Below are positions 53,807 to 62,278 of a stretch of 64,000 nucleotides of DNA, piece after piece. Within the stretch, counting starts at the first letter, position 1. Each line of letters starts with the position of its first letter. Source of the stretch: Erythrobacter sp. KY5 (GTDB taxonomy: Bacteria; Pseudomonadota; Alphaproteobacteria; Sphingomonadales; Sphingomonadaceae); contig NZ_CP021912.1 of assembly GCF_003264115.1 (NCBI RefSeq), positions 1,471,001-1,535,000 on the forward strand. Direction: 5' to 3'. The translations under genes were made by a program, and so were the position numbers. The notes beneath the pieces are model-generated. The model saw only the letters and a list, made by a program, of their open reading frames with translations, searched no databases and had not been told where the DNA came from.

Positions 53807-54088
53807 TTATAGAGCCCTAGAAAAGCTGAGGACGAGCAAGGCGAGACCGATGATGTGAATCATGACCTGCGCCTTGAAGATCGGGTGGGCGAAATCGCCA
53901 TTCGCGAACTTGAGCGCTCCGACGAATCCGAAAATCTGCAAGGCGACCCATCCAATCGCAAAGGGGCGAAGTACCCCGGTATTCAGCGCAAAGCCGAGGA
54001 AGCCAATCGCGATCAGGAACAGGAGCGCTGCAAGACCGGCCCAAAGTTTCTGCGCCGGGGCAAGGGTGGGAAGGTCCGGTTCGCTCAT
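53807..54088 (-). CDS. Small inner-membrane protein of unknown function
   Basis: A 93-residue protein with three predicted membrane helices (LWAGLAALLFLIAIGFLGFAL; FAIGWVALQIFGFVGAL; VMIHIIGLALLVLSFS). No family recognised. Its ATG overlaps the pdxJ stop by four bases (ATGA) and acpS starts 3 bases after its stop, so it is firmly within the operon. Confidence 0.75.
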   Translation of the reverse strand: MSEPDLPTLAPAQKLWAGLAALLFLIAIGFLGFALNTGVLRPFAIGWVALQIFGFVGALKFANGDFAHPIFKAQVMIHIIGLALLVLSFSRAL

Positions 54089-54828
54089 CCGCGTGCCTCG
54101 TCCATCAGTTCGCGCATCCGGCGGATCGCTGGTTCGAGCCCAGAAAAGATCGCTTCACCGATCAAATAATGCCCGATATTGAGTTCGGCGATCTGCGGGA
54201 TGGCGGCGATCGGCTGGACATTATCATAAGTCAGCCCGTGGCCGGCATGCGGTTCGATCCCGTTCTTGGCGGCCAGCGCCGCCATGTCGGTGATTCGGTG
54301 CAACTCCTTTGCGGTGCGTTCGCTGTCGCCATCAAGAATGGCGTGCGCATATTCACCGGTGTGGAACTCGACTACAGGCACGCCCAATTGCAAAGCAGCA
54401 TCGAGCTGGCGCTCGTCCGCTTCGATGAACAGTGACACGCGGATGCCGTGGTCCTTCAATCGGTACACAATCGGCGTAAGCGTGTTGTGCAGTCCTGCTG
54501 CGTCAAGGCCGCCCTCGGTCGTGCGCTCCTCGCGTTTTTCCGGAACGATACAAGCTGCATGCGGTTTGTGGCGCAGCGCGATCTCGAGCATTTCCTCGGT
54601 CGCTGCCATCTCAAGGTTCAGCGGAAGGTCGGTCGCGTCCTGAATGCGAGCAAGGTCTTCGTCCCGGATATGCCGGCGATCTTCGCGCAGGTGAGCCGTT
54701 ATCCCATCGCCGCCAACCTCGGCGACGATCTGTGCAGCTCGAACAGGGTCAGGATGATCACCTCCGCGCGCATTACGGATGGTCGCGACGTGGTCGATAT
54801 TGACGCCGAGGCGGAGAGGGTTGGTCAT
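54085..54828 (-). CDS. pdxJ: Pyridoxine 5'-phosphate synthase
   Basis: A 247-residue TIM-barrel enzyme that condenses 1-deoxyxylulose 5-phosphate with an aminoacetone phosphate to give pyridoxine 5'-phosphate (vitamin B6, DXP-dependent route). LGVNIDHVATIRNARGG, GITAHLREDRRHI, VPEKREERTTEGGL and HAGHGLTYDN are diagnostic and include the catalytic His and Glu residues. It follows pyrE by 9 bases. Confidence 0.97.
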   Translation of the reverse strand: MTNPLRLGVNIDHVATIRNARGGDHPDPVRAAQIVAEVGGDGITAHLREDRRHIRDEDLARIQDATDLPLNLEMAATEEMLEIALRHKPHAACIVPEKREERTTEGGLDAAGLHNTLTPIVYRLKDHGIRVSLFIEADERQLDAALQLGVPVVEFHTGEYAHAILDGDSERTAKELHRITDMAALAAKNGIEPHAGHGLTYDNVQPIAAIPQIAELNIGHYLIGEAIFSGLEPAIRRMRELMDEARG

Positions 54829-54837
54829 TGGCGCTGT

Positions 54838-55443
54838 TTATTCCTTGCGGCTTCCCGGTTTCGTGACAGCTACGCGGGCAAGCTCTTCCGGGATTTCATC
54901 TTCTGCGTAAGTCGGGAAATCGAACGCTGCGAGAGGATAGAAGGGCACGCCCAAATCGACCGAGCCCATCGAGCGGTCGATAAGCGAGCATTCGGCAATC
55001 ACCTCGCCGCCTTCCTTGCCCACTGCCGCGATTGCCTCGCGGCTGGAAAGTCCGGTGGTCACGACATCTTCAACCATCAAGACCTTGGCGCCCGGTTCCA
55101 ACGCGAATCCCCGGCGCAGATGAAAGACGCCATCGGGCCGCTCGAGAAAGAGGGCGTCTTTCCTGAGCACGCGCGCAACTTCATGGCCGATGATGATCCC
55201 GCCCATTGCCGGTGAAACCACGACGTCGACTTGTGCAATGACGTCATCCGGTATGGCGTTGACTACAGCCTGAGCCAGACGTCCGGCGCGGTGCGGGTTC
55301 ATCAGCACGCGCGCGCATTGCAGGTAGTGACCGCTATGACGGCCTGACGAAAGTTTGAAGTGCCCTTCGAGAAGCGCGCCAGAGTTGCGAAACTCGGCAA
55401 GAACATCGTCCAGGGTCGAAGGAATGGTCTCGTTTGAAGTCAT
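54838..55443 (-). CDS. pyrE: Orotate phosphoribosyltransferase
   Basis: A 201-residue enzyme that makes orotidine monophosphate from orotate and PRPP in pyrimidine synthesis. The PRPP-binding loop is VLMVEDVVTTGLS; GHFKLSSGRHSGHYLQ and VVVSPAMGGIIIGHEVARVL are typical. It is the first gene of the run pyrE-pdxJ-membrane protein-acpS-lepB-DUF3089-ruvX and diverges from the cox operon. Confidence 0.96.
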   Translation of the reverse strand: MTSNETIPSTLDDVLAEFRNSGALLEGHFKLSSGRHSGHYLQCARVLMNPHRAGRLAQAVVNAIPDDVIAQVDVVVSPAMGGIIIGHEVARVLRKDALFLERPDGVFHLRRGFALEPGAKVLMVEDVVTTGLSSREAIAAVGKEGGEVIAECSLIDRSMGSVDLGVPFYPLAAFDFPTYAEDEIPEELARVAVTKPGSRKE

Positions 55444-55503
55444 GGCAGGTGCAGTTTCGAAGCTCTTGTTAACTGGGATCGAAGGGATGTTGCGGAGGCT
55501 GAT

Positions 55504-55532
55504 TGCGCCAACAACATGTGGGAGTGCATAAT
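55504..55532 (+). promoter_or_regulatory. Possible promoter of the cytochrome oxidase operon
   Basis: CATAAT (55527-55532, five of six to the -10 consensus) lies 17 bases after TTGCGC (55504-55509), a weak -35. The predicted leader to coxB would be about 150 bases. I see no FNR-type box here. Confidence 0.35.
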
Positions 55533-55689
55533 TTTCTCCCTAGAAGCGCTTGAGGCACTGGGCAAGCGCGGCTAAGGGGAACCCGAAGATGGCTGGAATG
55601 CCATCGACGCGCGGGGCGTTCAGTGCTTTTGACAAAGACACGAAACAGCCCGCACATGGGATAAATTTTTGAACCGATTAGGCATGATT

Positions 55690-56787
55690 ATGGGTCACGC
55701 ACTCGACCGCATGAAGTTTGGAATTGTCGCTCTTATGGCAGCGGTGATGGCATTCGGCCTCGCTTTTGCTGCTCCGCAGGCGATCGCGCAGGACGCATCG
55801 GGCACCGATGTTGGTGGCGGCGCTGCTGGCGCGGCTGCCGATGCTGACGCGGCGGCTGCTGCGGCTGACGCATTCGAAGGCGGTGTCGAAGCGCCGACCG
55901 GCGAAGTGAACGCTGCTTTTGCAGGTGGATACGCGCCCATGGCCCCGACCGAAGGCAAGGGCATGCCGACTTCCTATCAGGAAGACGCTCTCAAGAGCAT
56001 GACCTTCCAGGATCAGTACACCGCTGATGGTGCCTATGCGCTTGGGATGCACGATTACATTTTGATGCCGGTCATCACGGTGATCAGCCTGTTCGTGCTT
56101 TTCCTGCTGCTTTACGCGGTGGTGAAGTTCCGCCGCGGCGCCAACCCGGTCGCTTCGAAGACGACTCACAACACGATGATCGAGGTCGTCTGGACGATCG
56201 TTCCGGTCATCATCCTCGTTATCATCGCTGTCCCATCGATCACGCTGCTCGCGCGCCAGTATGAGACCCCGCCTGAAGAGGCGATCACTATCAAAGCTGT
56301 CGGATACCAGTGGTATTGGGGTTACGAATATCCCGACCACGACGTCGAAGTGATTTCGAACATGCTCGAAGCCGACGAGGCTCTGAGCCGTGGTGAGCCT
56401 TACCAGCTCGCAGTGGACAACCGCATGGTTGTTCCCGCCGGAGTGCCGCTGCGCATCCAGACCACTGCCGCAGACGTAATTCATGCATTCGCAGTGCCTT
56501 CGCTCTGGTTCAAACAGGACGCAGTTCCCGGTCGCCTCAACGAGCGCATGCTCGTAATCGAAGAGCCGGGCGTCTATTACGGCCAGTGCTCTGAGCTTTG
56601 CGGTTCGCGCCACGGCTATATGCCGATCACTGTCGAAGCGCTTCCGATGGAGCAATTCGAAGCCTGGGTTGTAGAGCAGGGTGGCAGCATTCCGGGTTCG
56701 GCCGAACTCGAAGACAACAACGATCCGATTGAAACGGGCGACGAATCGCCTGAAGCAGCGGATCCGGAAGAAGCTGCCGACGCGTAA
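55690..56787 (+). CDS. coxB: Cytochrome c oxidase subunit II
   Basis: A 365-residue subunit that receives electrons from cytochrome c at its CuA centre. A signal/anchor segment (FGIVALMAAVMAFGLAFAAPQAIAQ), an Ala/Gly/Asp-rich linker, two membrane helices (about 125-150 and 165-190), and a periplasmic cupredoxin domain with QWYWGYEYPDHD and the CuA motif CSELCGSRHGYM (C-x3-C-x3-H-x2-M). The start is ambiguous: ATG 55690 has the best-placed AGG, with ATG 55684 and TTG 55669 as alternatives. First gene of the cox operon. Confidence 0.95.
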   Translation: MGHALDRMKFGIVALMAAVMAFGLAFAAPQAIAQDASGTDVGGGAAGAAADADAAAAAADAFEGGVEAPTGEVNAAFAGGYAPMAPTEGKGMPTSYQEDALKSMTFQDQYTADGAYALGMHDYILMPVITVISLFVLFLLLYAVVKFRRGANPVASKTTHNTMIEVVWTIVPVIILVIIAVPSITLLARQYETPPEEAITIKAVGYQWYWGYEYPDHDVEVISNMLEADEALSRGEPYQLAVDNRMVVPAGVPLRIQTTAADVIHAFAVPSLWFKQDAVPGRLNERMLVIEEPGVYYGQCSELCGSRHGYMPITVEALPMEQFEAWVVEQGGSIPGSAELEDNNDPIETGDESPEAADPEEAADA

Positions 56788-56847
56788 TTCGCGCCAGACA
56801 GCCGACTAGAAACGACGATTAAAGTACGAACGCGAGAGACCAAACAG

Positions 56848-58575
56848 ATGGCCACAACCGCAGACGATTTCGCACCAGGCGCCGGCGCTCACGCAGGTCA
56901 CGGTGGAGACCATGATCACGATCATGCGGACCACAAGCCGGGCTTTTTTGCCCGCTGGTTCATGTCGACCAACCACAAGGATATTGGTTCGCTCTACCTG
57001 ATCTTCGCGATTATCGCGGGCGTCATCGGTGGCGCGATTTCGGGCATCATGCGTGTCGAGCTCGCCGAGCCTGGCATTCAGTACCTCCAGTGGTGGGCCC
57101 AGTTCATGGGCGGCGCGAATGACATCAACACCGCGCTCCACATGTGGAACGTGTTTATCACCGCGCACGGTCTTATCATGGTGTTCTTCATGGTCATGCC
57201 GGCCATGATCGGTGGTTTTGGTAACTGGTTCGTCCCGCTCATGATCGGTGCGCCTGACATGGCGTTCCCGCGCATGAACAACGTATCGTTCTGGTTGACC
57301 GTTGCCGGTTTCTTCAGCCTCCTCTTCTCACTCTTCGTTCCCGGCGGCTCGGGTCCGGGTGCGGGTGTTGGCTGGACCGTTTACGCGCCGCTTTCGACCA
57401 CCGGTTCGCCGGGTCCTGCGGTCGACTTCGCGATCTTCTCGCTGCACCTTGCGGGCGCTGGCTCGATCCTTGGCGCGACCAACTTCATCACGACCATCTT
57501 CAACATGCGCGCGCCGGGCATGACCCTGCACAAGATGCCGCTGTTCGTGTGGTCGGTGCTGGTCACTGCATTCCTGCTGCTGCTCGCGCTTCCGGTGCTT
57601 GCTGCCGCGATCACCATGCTGCTGACCGACCGTAACTTCGGCACGACCTTCTTCGATCCTGCCGGTGGCGGTGACCCAGTTCTTTATCAGCACCTGTTCT
57701 GGTTCTTTGGTCACCCGGAAGTGTACATCATGATCCTGCCGGGCTTCGGCATGATTTCGCAGATCGTTGCGACCTTCAGCCGCAAGCCGGTCTTCGGCTA
57801 CCTCGGCATGGCTTACGCCATGGTCGCTATCGGCGTCGTCGGCTTCATCGTGTGGGCGCACCACATGTATACGGTTGGCCTCGACGTAAACACGAAGATG
57901 TACTTCACTGCCGCAACGATGGTGATCGCCGTTCCGACGGGTGTGAAGATCTTCAGCTGGATCGCGACGATGTGGGGCGGCAGCCTCGAATTCAAGTCGC
58001 CGATGGTCTGGTCGCTGGGCTTCATCTTCCTGTTCACCGTCGGCGGTGTGACCGGTGTTGTGCTCGCCAATGGCGGCATCGACGACAACCTTCACGACAC
58101 CTACTATGTGGTTGCTCACTTCCACTACGTGCTGTCGATGGGTGCCGTGTTCTCGATGTTCGCAGGCTTCTATTACTGGTTCCCGAAGATGAGCGGCCGG
58201 ATGCACTCCGAACTGCTCAGCCACATCCACTTCTGGACCTTCTTCGTCGGCGTGAACGTGATCTTCTTCCCGCAGCACTTCCTCGGAATGCAGGGCATGC
58301 CGCGTCGCTATCCCGACTACGCAGAAGCCTACACGTTCTGGCACGAGATCAGCACTTACGGCTACTACATCATGGCCGGTTCGATGATCTTCTTCTTCGT
58401 CAACATCGCTTACGCGCTGATGGCTGGTAAAAAGGCCGAGGGTAATCCATGGGGCGAAGGCGCGACCACGCTTGAGTGGACCCTGCCGAGCCCGCCGCCG
58501 TACCACCAGTTCGAAACCCTTCCCGTGATCGAGGACCATCACGATTACCACGATCACCGTCCGGCAACGGCCTGA
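56848..58575 (+). CDS. coxA: Cytochrome c oxidase subunit I
   Basis: A 575-residue, 12-helix haem-copper core of an aa3-type oxidase. The low-spin haem ligand lies in [13 protein letters not shown], CuB ligands in [17 protein letters not shown] and WAHHMYTVG, and the haem a3/a pair in [12 protein letters not shown]; the Tyr in HPEVY marks the A-type cross-linked active site. The N-terminus is His/Asp-rich ([15 protein letters not shown]), as is the C-terminus (EDHHDYHDH), perhaps a copper-handling feature. Confidence 0.98.
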   Translation: MATTADDFAPGAGAHAGHGGDHDHDHADHKPGFFARWFMSTNHKDIGSLYLIFAIIAGVIGGAISGIMRVELAEPGIQYLQWWAQFMGGANDINTALHMWNVFITAHGLIMVFFMVMPAMIGGFGNWFVPLMIGAPDMAFPRMNNVSFWLTVAGFFSLLFSLFVPGGSGPGAGVGWTVYAPLSTTGSPGPAVDFAIFSLHLAGAGSILGATNFITTIFNMRAPGMTLHKMPLFVWSVLVTAFLLLLALPVLAAAITMLLTDRNFGTTFFDPAGGGDPVLYQHLFWFFGHPEVYIMILPGFGMISQIVATFSRKPVFGYLGMAYAMVAIGVVGFIVWAHHMYTVGLDVNTKMYFTAATMVIAVPTGVKIFSWIATMWGGSLEFKSPMVWSLGFIFLFTVGGVTGVVLANGGIDDNLHDTYYVVAHFHYVLSMGAVFSMFAGFYYWFPKMSGRMHSELLSHIHFWTFFVGVNVIFFPQHFLGMQGMPRRYPDYAEAYTFWHEISTYGYYIMAGSMIFFFVNIAYALMAGKKAEGNPWGEGATTLEWTLPSPPPYHQFETLPVIEDHHDYHDHRPATA

Positions 58576-58662
58576 GGTTGAGGGTTGCCTGCGCAGGTGG
58601 GCGAACAGACAAGAAAAGGAGGGGGCGCGCCGCAAGGTGCGCTCTCTCTCACAGATACGACA

Positions 58663-59631
58663 ATGAACCAGACCGCTGACATCATTCCTGGCGAAAACGC
58701 GACACGCGCGGTTGCTGCAAAGCTGCCGACCGAATGGCGCGACTTCTTCACGCTGACCAAGCCGCGGGTCATGACGCTGGTGATCTTCACCGCGATCTGC
58801 GGGCTTTTGGCTGCGCCCGGTTCCATCCATCCGGTGCTTGGTTTCACCGCTGTACTCGCGATTGCGATGGGTGCAGGCGGGTCTGCGGCTCTCAACCACT
58901 GGTGGGAAGCCGACCTCGACGCGGGGATGAAGCGCACCGCTAACCGCCCGCTCCCCGGAGGCCGCATGCGCCGCGAGGATGCGCGCGACTTCGGCATTTT
59001 CCTTTCGGCAGTGTCCGTCTTCGTCATGGGTGTTGCGATAGGATGGCTTGCCGCTGGACTGCTGTTCGCGGCCATCATTTACTACGCAGTCATCTACACG
59101 ATGTGGCTCAAGCCGCGCACGCCGCAGAATATCGTCATTGGTGGCGGCTCGGGCGCGTTTCCTCCGCTGATCGGATGGGTTGCAGTCACCGGCGAACTCA
59201 CCGCAATGCCGATCCTGCTGTTCGCGATCATCTTCATGTGGACGCCGCCGCACTTCTGGGCGCTCGCGCTCTTCGTGAAGACGGATTACGCAAATGTCGG
59301 CATTCCGATGATGCCGGTGGTTAAGGGCGAGCGACACACTCGCCACCAGATCCTTGCCTACACCGTTCTGCTCGCCCCGGTTGCGGTCGCTCCGTGGCTG
59401 ATCGGCGGGACGAGCTGGATTTACGGTTCGTTCGCCGTCGCGCTTTCAATCCTGTTTTTCGCGCTCGCCTGGCCTGTCGGGGTTCGCGATCGTCAGGAAG
59501 GCGAGGACATGAAGCCGGAAATACGGCTGTTCAAATTCTCAATCTACTACCTCTTCAACCTGTTCGCAGCGTTGGTTGCTGATCGCGTGCTTGAGAACAA
59601 TGGGATCATCGGCGCAGGGATGCTCGCATGA
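58663..59631 (+). CDS. ctaB: Protohaem IX farnesyltransferase
   Basis: A 322-residue polytopic prenyltransferase of the UbiA superfamily that makes haem O from haem B, needed for haem A of this oxidase. The first prenyl-phosphate motif is seen in [21 protein letters not shown] and the second around [20 protein letters not shown]. Start at MNQTADII (58663). Its stop overlaps the next small gene by four bases. Confidence 0.96.
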   Translation: MNQTADIIPGENATRAVAAKLPTEWRDFFTLTKPRVMTLVIFTAICGLLAAPGSIHPVLGFTAVLAIAMGAGGSAALNHWWEADLDAGMKRTANRPLPGGRMRREDARDFGIFLSAVSVFVMGVAIGWLAAGLLFAAIIYYAVIYTMWLKPRTPQNIVIGGGSGAFPPLIGWVAVTGELTAMPILLFAIIFMWTPPHFWALALFVKTDYANVGIPMMPVVKGERHTRHQILAYTVLLAPVAVAPWLIGGTSWIYGSFAVALSILFFALAWPVGVRDRQEGEDMKPEIRLFKFSIYYLFNLFAALVADRVLENNGIIGAGMLA

Positions 59632-59753
59632 CGCCTGACGAAGAAACCGAATTCAAGCGCCGCCAGAAGGCACGCAACTACGTGGTCGGCGGAACGCTCC
59701 TGTTCTTCGCCGTGCTGTTCTACGCCATCACCATGGTCCGGATCGGCGACTGA
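59628..59753 (+). CDS. CoxF-like small membrane protein of the oxidase operon
   Basis: A 41-residue protein missed by length cut-offs: [19 protein letters not shown] followed by one membrane helix ([17 protein letters not shown]) and RIGD. Its ATG overlaps the ctaB stop (ATGA) and ctaG begins 3 bases after its stop. Position between ctaB and ctaG, size and the charged-then-single-helix layout match the CoxF-type genes of alphaproteobacterial oxidase operons. Role unknown, probably assembly. Confidence 0.85.
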   Translation: MTPDEETEFKRRQKARNYVVGGTLLFFAVLFYAITMVRIGD

Positions 59754-59756
59754 TCG

Positions 59757-60353
59757 ATGGCGAGCGCTCCCCTTCACGACGATACCGCGCGCAAGAACCT
59801 GCGCACCGGCATCCTCGCGATGCTGGGCGCGCTGGCAATGCTCGGCATGGGCTATGCGGCTGTACCGCTCTACGACCTGTTCTGCCGTGTCACTGGGTTC
59901 GGCGGGACCACGCAAGTGGCGAGCGAAGCAGACGCCAACCGCGCAGCCTCGATGGGCCTTGGCCGCGAAATCTCGATCCGCTTCGATGCCTCGATGGCGC
60001 GCGACGTGCCTTGGGAGTTCAAGCCGACCCAGTCGACCGACACCGTTCGCATCGGCCAGCGCGACATGGCCACCTACACTGCTCGCAACCTGTCGGACGA
60101 ACCGATCACCGGCACCGCGACCTTCAATGTCGAACCCGCACAGGCGGGCGCTTACTTCAACAAGATCCAGTGCTTCTGCTTTACCGAGCAGACGCTCGCA
60201 CCGGGGCAGGAAGTCACCATGCCGGTGCTCTATTACGTCGATCCGGCGATCCTCGAAGACGACGTGATCGCCGACGTTGAACAGATTACCTTGAGTTACA
60301 CTTTTCACCGCGCGAAAGAGCCCGTATCGAGTGCTCTTGACCACTCGCAATAA
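59757..60353 (+). CDS. ctaG: Cytochrome c oxidase assembly protein CtaG (Cox11 family)
   Basis: A 198-residue copper chaperone that loads CuB of subunit I. One N-terminal membrane helix (ILAMLGALAMLGMGYAAVPLYDLFC) is followed by a periplasmic Ig-like domain with the copper-binding NKIQCFCFTEQ motif. The LFCRVTGFGGTTQ segment also matches Cox11. Confidence 0.96.
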   Translation: MASAPLHDDTARKNLRTGILAMLGALAMLGMGYAAVPLYDLFCRVTGFGGTTQVASEADANRAASMGLGREISIRFDASMARDVPWEFKPTQSTDTVRIGQRDMATYTARNLSDEPITGTATFNVEPAQAGAYFNKIQCFCFTEQTLAPGQEVTMPVLYYVDPAILEDDVIADVEQITLSYTFHRAKEPVSSALDHSQ

Positions 60354-60386
60354 GTCACACGCATCCTAGGGACGGGAACGACCATT

Positions 60387-61256
60387 ATGGCTGGCAACGT
60401 AAACCACGACTATCACATTCTTGAGCCCGATATCTGGCCGCTGGTCGGCTCGATCTCGGCTCTCAGCTTCACCAGCGGAATGGTGCTCAATTTCTACCCT
60501 GACCTGTTCGGTTCGGTCGGTTCAATCGTGATGTATCTCGGTCTCGCCGGCCTGATTGCGACCTTCTTCATGTGGTTCAAGAACATCGTGGTCGAGGCAG
60601 AGCGCGGTGATCACACCCCGGTCGTGCAGCTGCACATGCGCTACGGCATGATCCTGTTCATCGCTTCCGAAGTCATGTTCTTCGTCGGCTGGTTCTGGAG
60701 CTTCTTCGACTTCGCGCTGTTCCCGACCGCGCTCGAATATGACCCATCGGCTGACACCACGCGCAGCCTCTTCGGCGAAGAAGGCGCGATCGCGCAGTTC
60801 ATCCCGGCGAACATGGAAGTGCTCGACCCGTTCAGCCTTCCGCTGCTAAACACCCTGATCCTGCTGTGCTCGGGTACCACCGTTACCTGGGCGCACCACG
60901 CTCTGATCCACGGTGATCGCGAAGGTCTCAAGCAGGGCCTCTGGGCGACTGTTGCTCTCGGCATCCTGTTCAGCTTCATCCAGGCTTACGAGTACAGCGT
61001 TGCTCCGTTCGGCTTTGGCGGCAACACCTACTCCTCAGCCTTCTATATGGCGACCGGCTTCCACGGCTTCCACGTTCTGATCGGAACGATCTTCCTCGCG
61101 GTTTGCCTGTTCCGCGCCTACAAGGGCCACTTCACCCCGCGCCAGCACTTCGGTTTCGAAGCGGCTGCGTGGTACTGGCACTTCGTTGACGTGGTGTGGC
61201 TGTTCCTCTTCATCGTCGTCTACATCTGGGGCGGCTGGGGCGCTGAATACCATTGA
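60387..61256 (+). CDS. coxC: Cytochrome c oxidase subunit III
   Basis: A 289-residue, seven-helix subunit that stabilises the active site against turnover inactivation. HDYHILEPDIWPLVGSISAL, RYGMILFIASEVMFFVGWFWSFF with the lipid-pocket Glu, and the C-terminal HFVDVVWLFLFIVVYIWGGWG are standard. Its stop overlaps the next ATG (TGATG); a terminator-like hairpin lies 30 bases downstream. Confidence 0.97.
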   Translation: MAGNVNHDYHILEPDIWPLVGSISALSFTSGMVLNFYPDLFGSVGSIVMYLGLAGLIATFFMWFKNIVVEAERGDHTPVVQLHMRYGMILFIASEVMFFVGWFWSFFDFALFPTALEYDPSADTTRSLFGEEGAIAQFIPANMEVLDPFSLPLLNTLILLCSGTTVTWAHHALIHGDREGLKQGLWATVALGILFSFIQAYEYSVAPFGFGGNTYSSAFYMATGFHGFHVLIGTIFLAVCLFRAYKGHFTPRQHFGFEAAAWYWHFVDVVWLFLFIVVYIWGGWGAEYH

Positions 61257-61636
61257 TGAGCGGGGCCAATGGCCCTGACCAAGCCAAAGGGCAGTCCGGG
61301 ATAGTCCGGGCTGCCCTTTTGGGTTTATGTCCCCGATGCGGAGAACGTAGCTTGTTCGAAGCGCCTGCACGTGTCGCGCTGATCTGTTCACATTGCCAGC
61401 TTGATCTGGGAGCGCTCGAACGCGGTGGCCGGTTCGCAGGCGTGCTGACGGCGCTGATTGCGATCATCCTCATCATGATCGCTTATGGCATAGAGGCGAC
61501 CCTGCGACCGCCGCTCTGGCTTCAGGCGCTTGTATGGGCACCGCTTACGGTCGGCGTCGTCATCTACGCGCTGCGCTTTTTCAAGACGACGCTCCTCTAC
61601 GCATCCTATGAGAACCTGAAGGACGCAGGCGAATGA
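61256..61636 (+). CDS. DUF983 family membrane protein
   Basis: A 126-residue protein with two CxxC pairs (GLCPRCGERSLF and ICSHCQLDLG), a probable zinc ribbon, and two membrane helices (LTALIAIILIMIAYGI and LVWAPLTVGVVIYAL). DUF983 genes commonly lie between coxC and SURF1 in alphaproteobacteria. I start at the ATG at 61256, coupled to coxC; a TTG just before LGLCPRCG (about 61319) is possible if the overlapping hairpin really terminates. Function unknown. Confidence 0.88.
   Translation: MSGANGPDQAKGQSGIVRAALLGLCPRCGERSLFEAPARVALICSHCQLDLGALERGGRFAGVLTALIAIILIMIAYGIEATLRPPLWLQALVWAPLTVGVVIYALRFFKTTLLYASYENLKDAGE
61286..61323 (+). terminator. Terminator-like hairpin within the 5' end of the DUF983 gene
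   Basis: AAAGGGCAG (61286-61294) pairs with CTGCCCTTT (61311-61319) and is followed by TGGG TTT. The loop holds a direct repeat TCCGGG. It lies 30 bases after the coxC stop but within the DUF983 frame as annotated, so it may act as an attenuator between the core subunits and downstream genes. Confidence 0.5.
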
Positions 61637-62205
61637 GTTCGCGAATTCCGATCATCCCGACGATCCTTGTCCTGGCGGCCGCTGCCACCATGGTCGCGCT
61701 CGGCGTCTGGCAGCTTGGCCGGGCGGACGAGAAGTCGGCGCTGATCGCGAGCTACTCCGCAGCCTCCGACATGGCTGGTGAAGTCGACTTCCCCGATGAA
61801 GGCGATGCCGAAGACGCCTGGTTCCGACGCAGCTCCGTCAATTGCGACCGAGTGGTTGGCATCGATCCGGTTGCGGGCACTGCCGAAAACGGGGCGAAAG
61901 GCTGGGCGATGCGGGTAACTTGTGCGGGGGATATCCCCGGGAGGCCGGTAACGGTCGACCTGGGCTTCACCCGCGATCTCGCCATGCCCGAATGGAGCGG
62001 CGGCGAGGTCAGCGGCATCATCGCGCCAGGTCCGCGACTGGTCGCCGATCCTCCTGCGGCCGGTCTCGCACCGCTTGCCAAACCCGATCCGGGCGATCTT
62101 CCCAACAACCACCTCGCTTATGCAGGCCAGTGGTTCTTTTTCGCATTGACGGCGCTGGTGATTTATTTCCTTGCTCTCAAGTCGCGCAGGGCCAGGCGGG
62201 ACTGA
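61633..62205 (+). CDS. SURF1-type cytochrome oxidase assembly protein
   Basis: A 190-residue protein with two terminal membrane helices (PIIPTILVLAAAATMVALGVWQLGRADEK and YAGQWFFFALTALVIYFLAL) flanking a periplasmic domain, the SURF1 architecture. LGVWQLGRA-x-EK and the C-terminal N-x-HLAYAGQWFFFA are hallmarks. It is shorter than usual (often 220 or more), with a reduced central domain. SURF1 helps haem A insertion into subunit I. Starts by ATGA overlap with DUF983. Confidence 0.92.
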   Translation: MSSRIPIIPTILVLAAAATMVALGVWQLGRADEKSALIASYSAASDMAGEVDFPDEGDAEDAWFRRSSVNCDRVVGIDPVAGTAENGAKGWAMRVTCAGDIPGRPVTVDLGFTRDLAMPEWSGGEVSGIIAPGPRLVADPPAAGLAPLAKPDPGDLPNNHLAYAGQWFFFALTALVIYFLALKSRRARRD

Positions 62206-62278
62206 AAGCCTCTTTGGGGGAAGGGCAATATTGCGTTTCTTGCCCCGGCACTGGCACCCGGCTATTCGCGGTCGCACA

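Noticed and set aside
57328-59346. 672-codon minus-strand frame across coxA and ctaB
   Set aside because: Antisense shadow of coxA/ctaB; composition dominated by His, Arg, Glu and Asp, no motif, no ribosome site.
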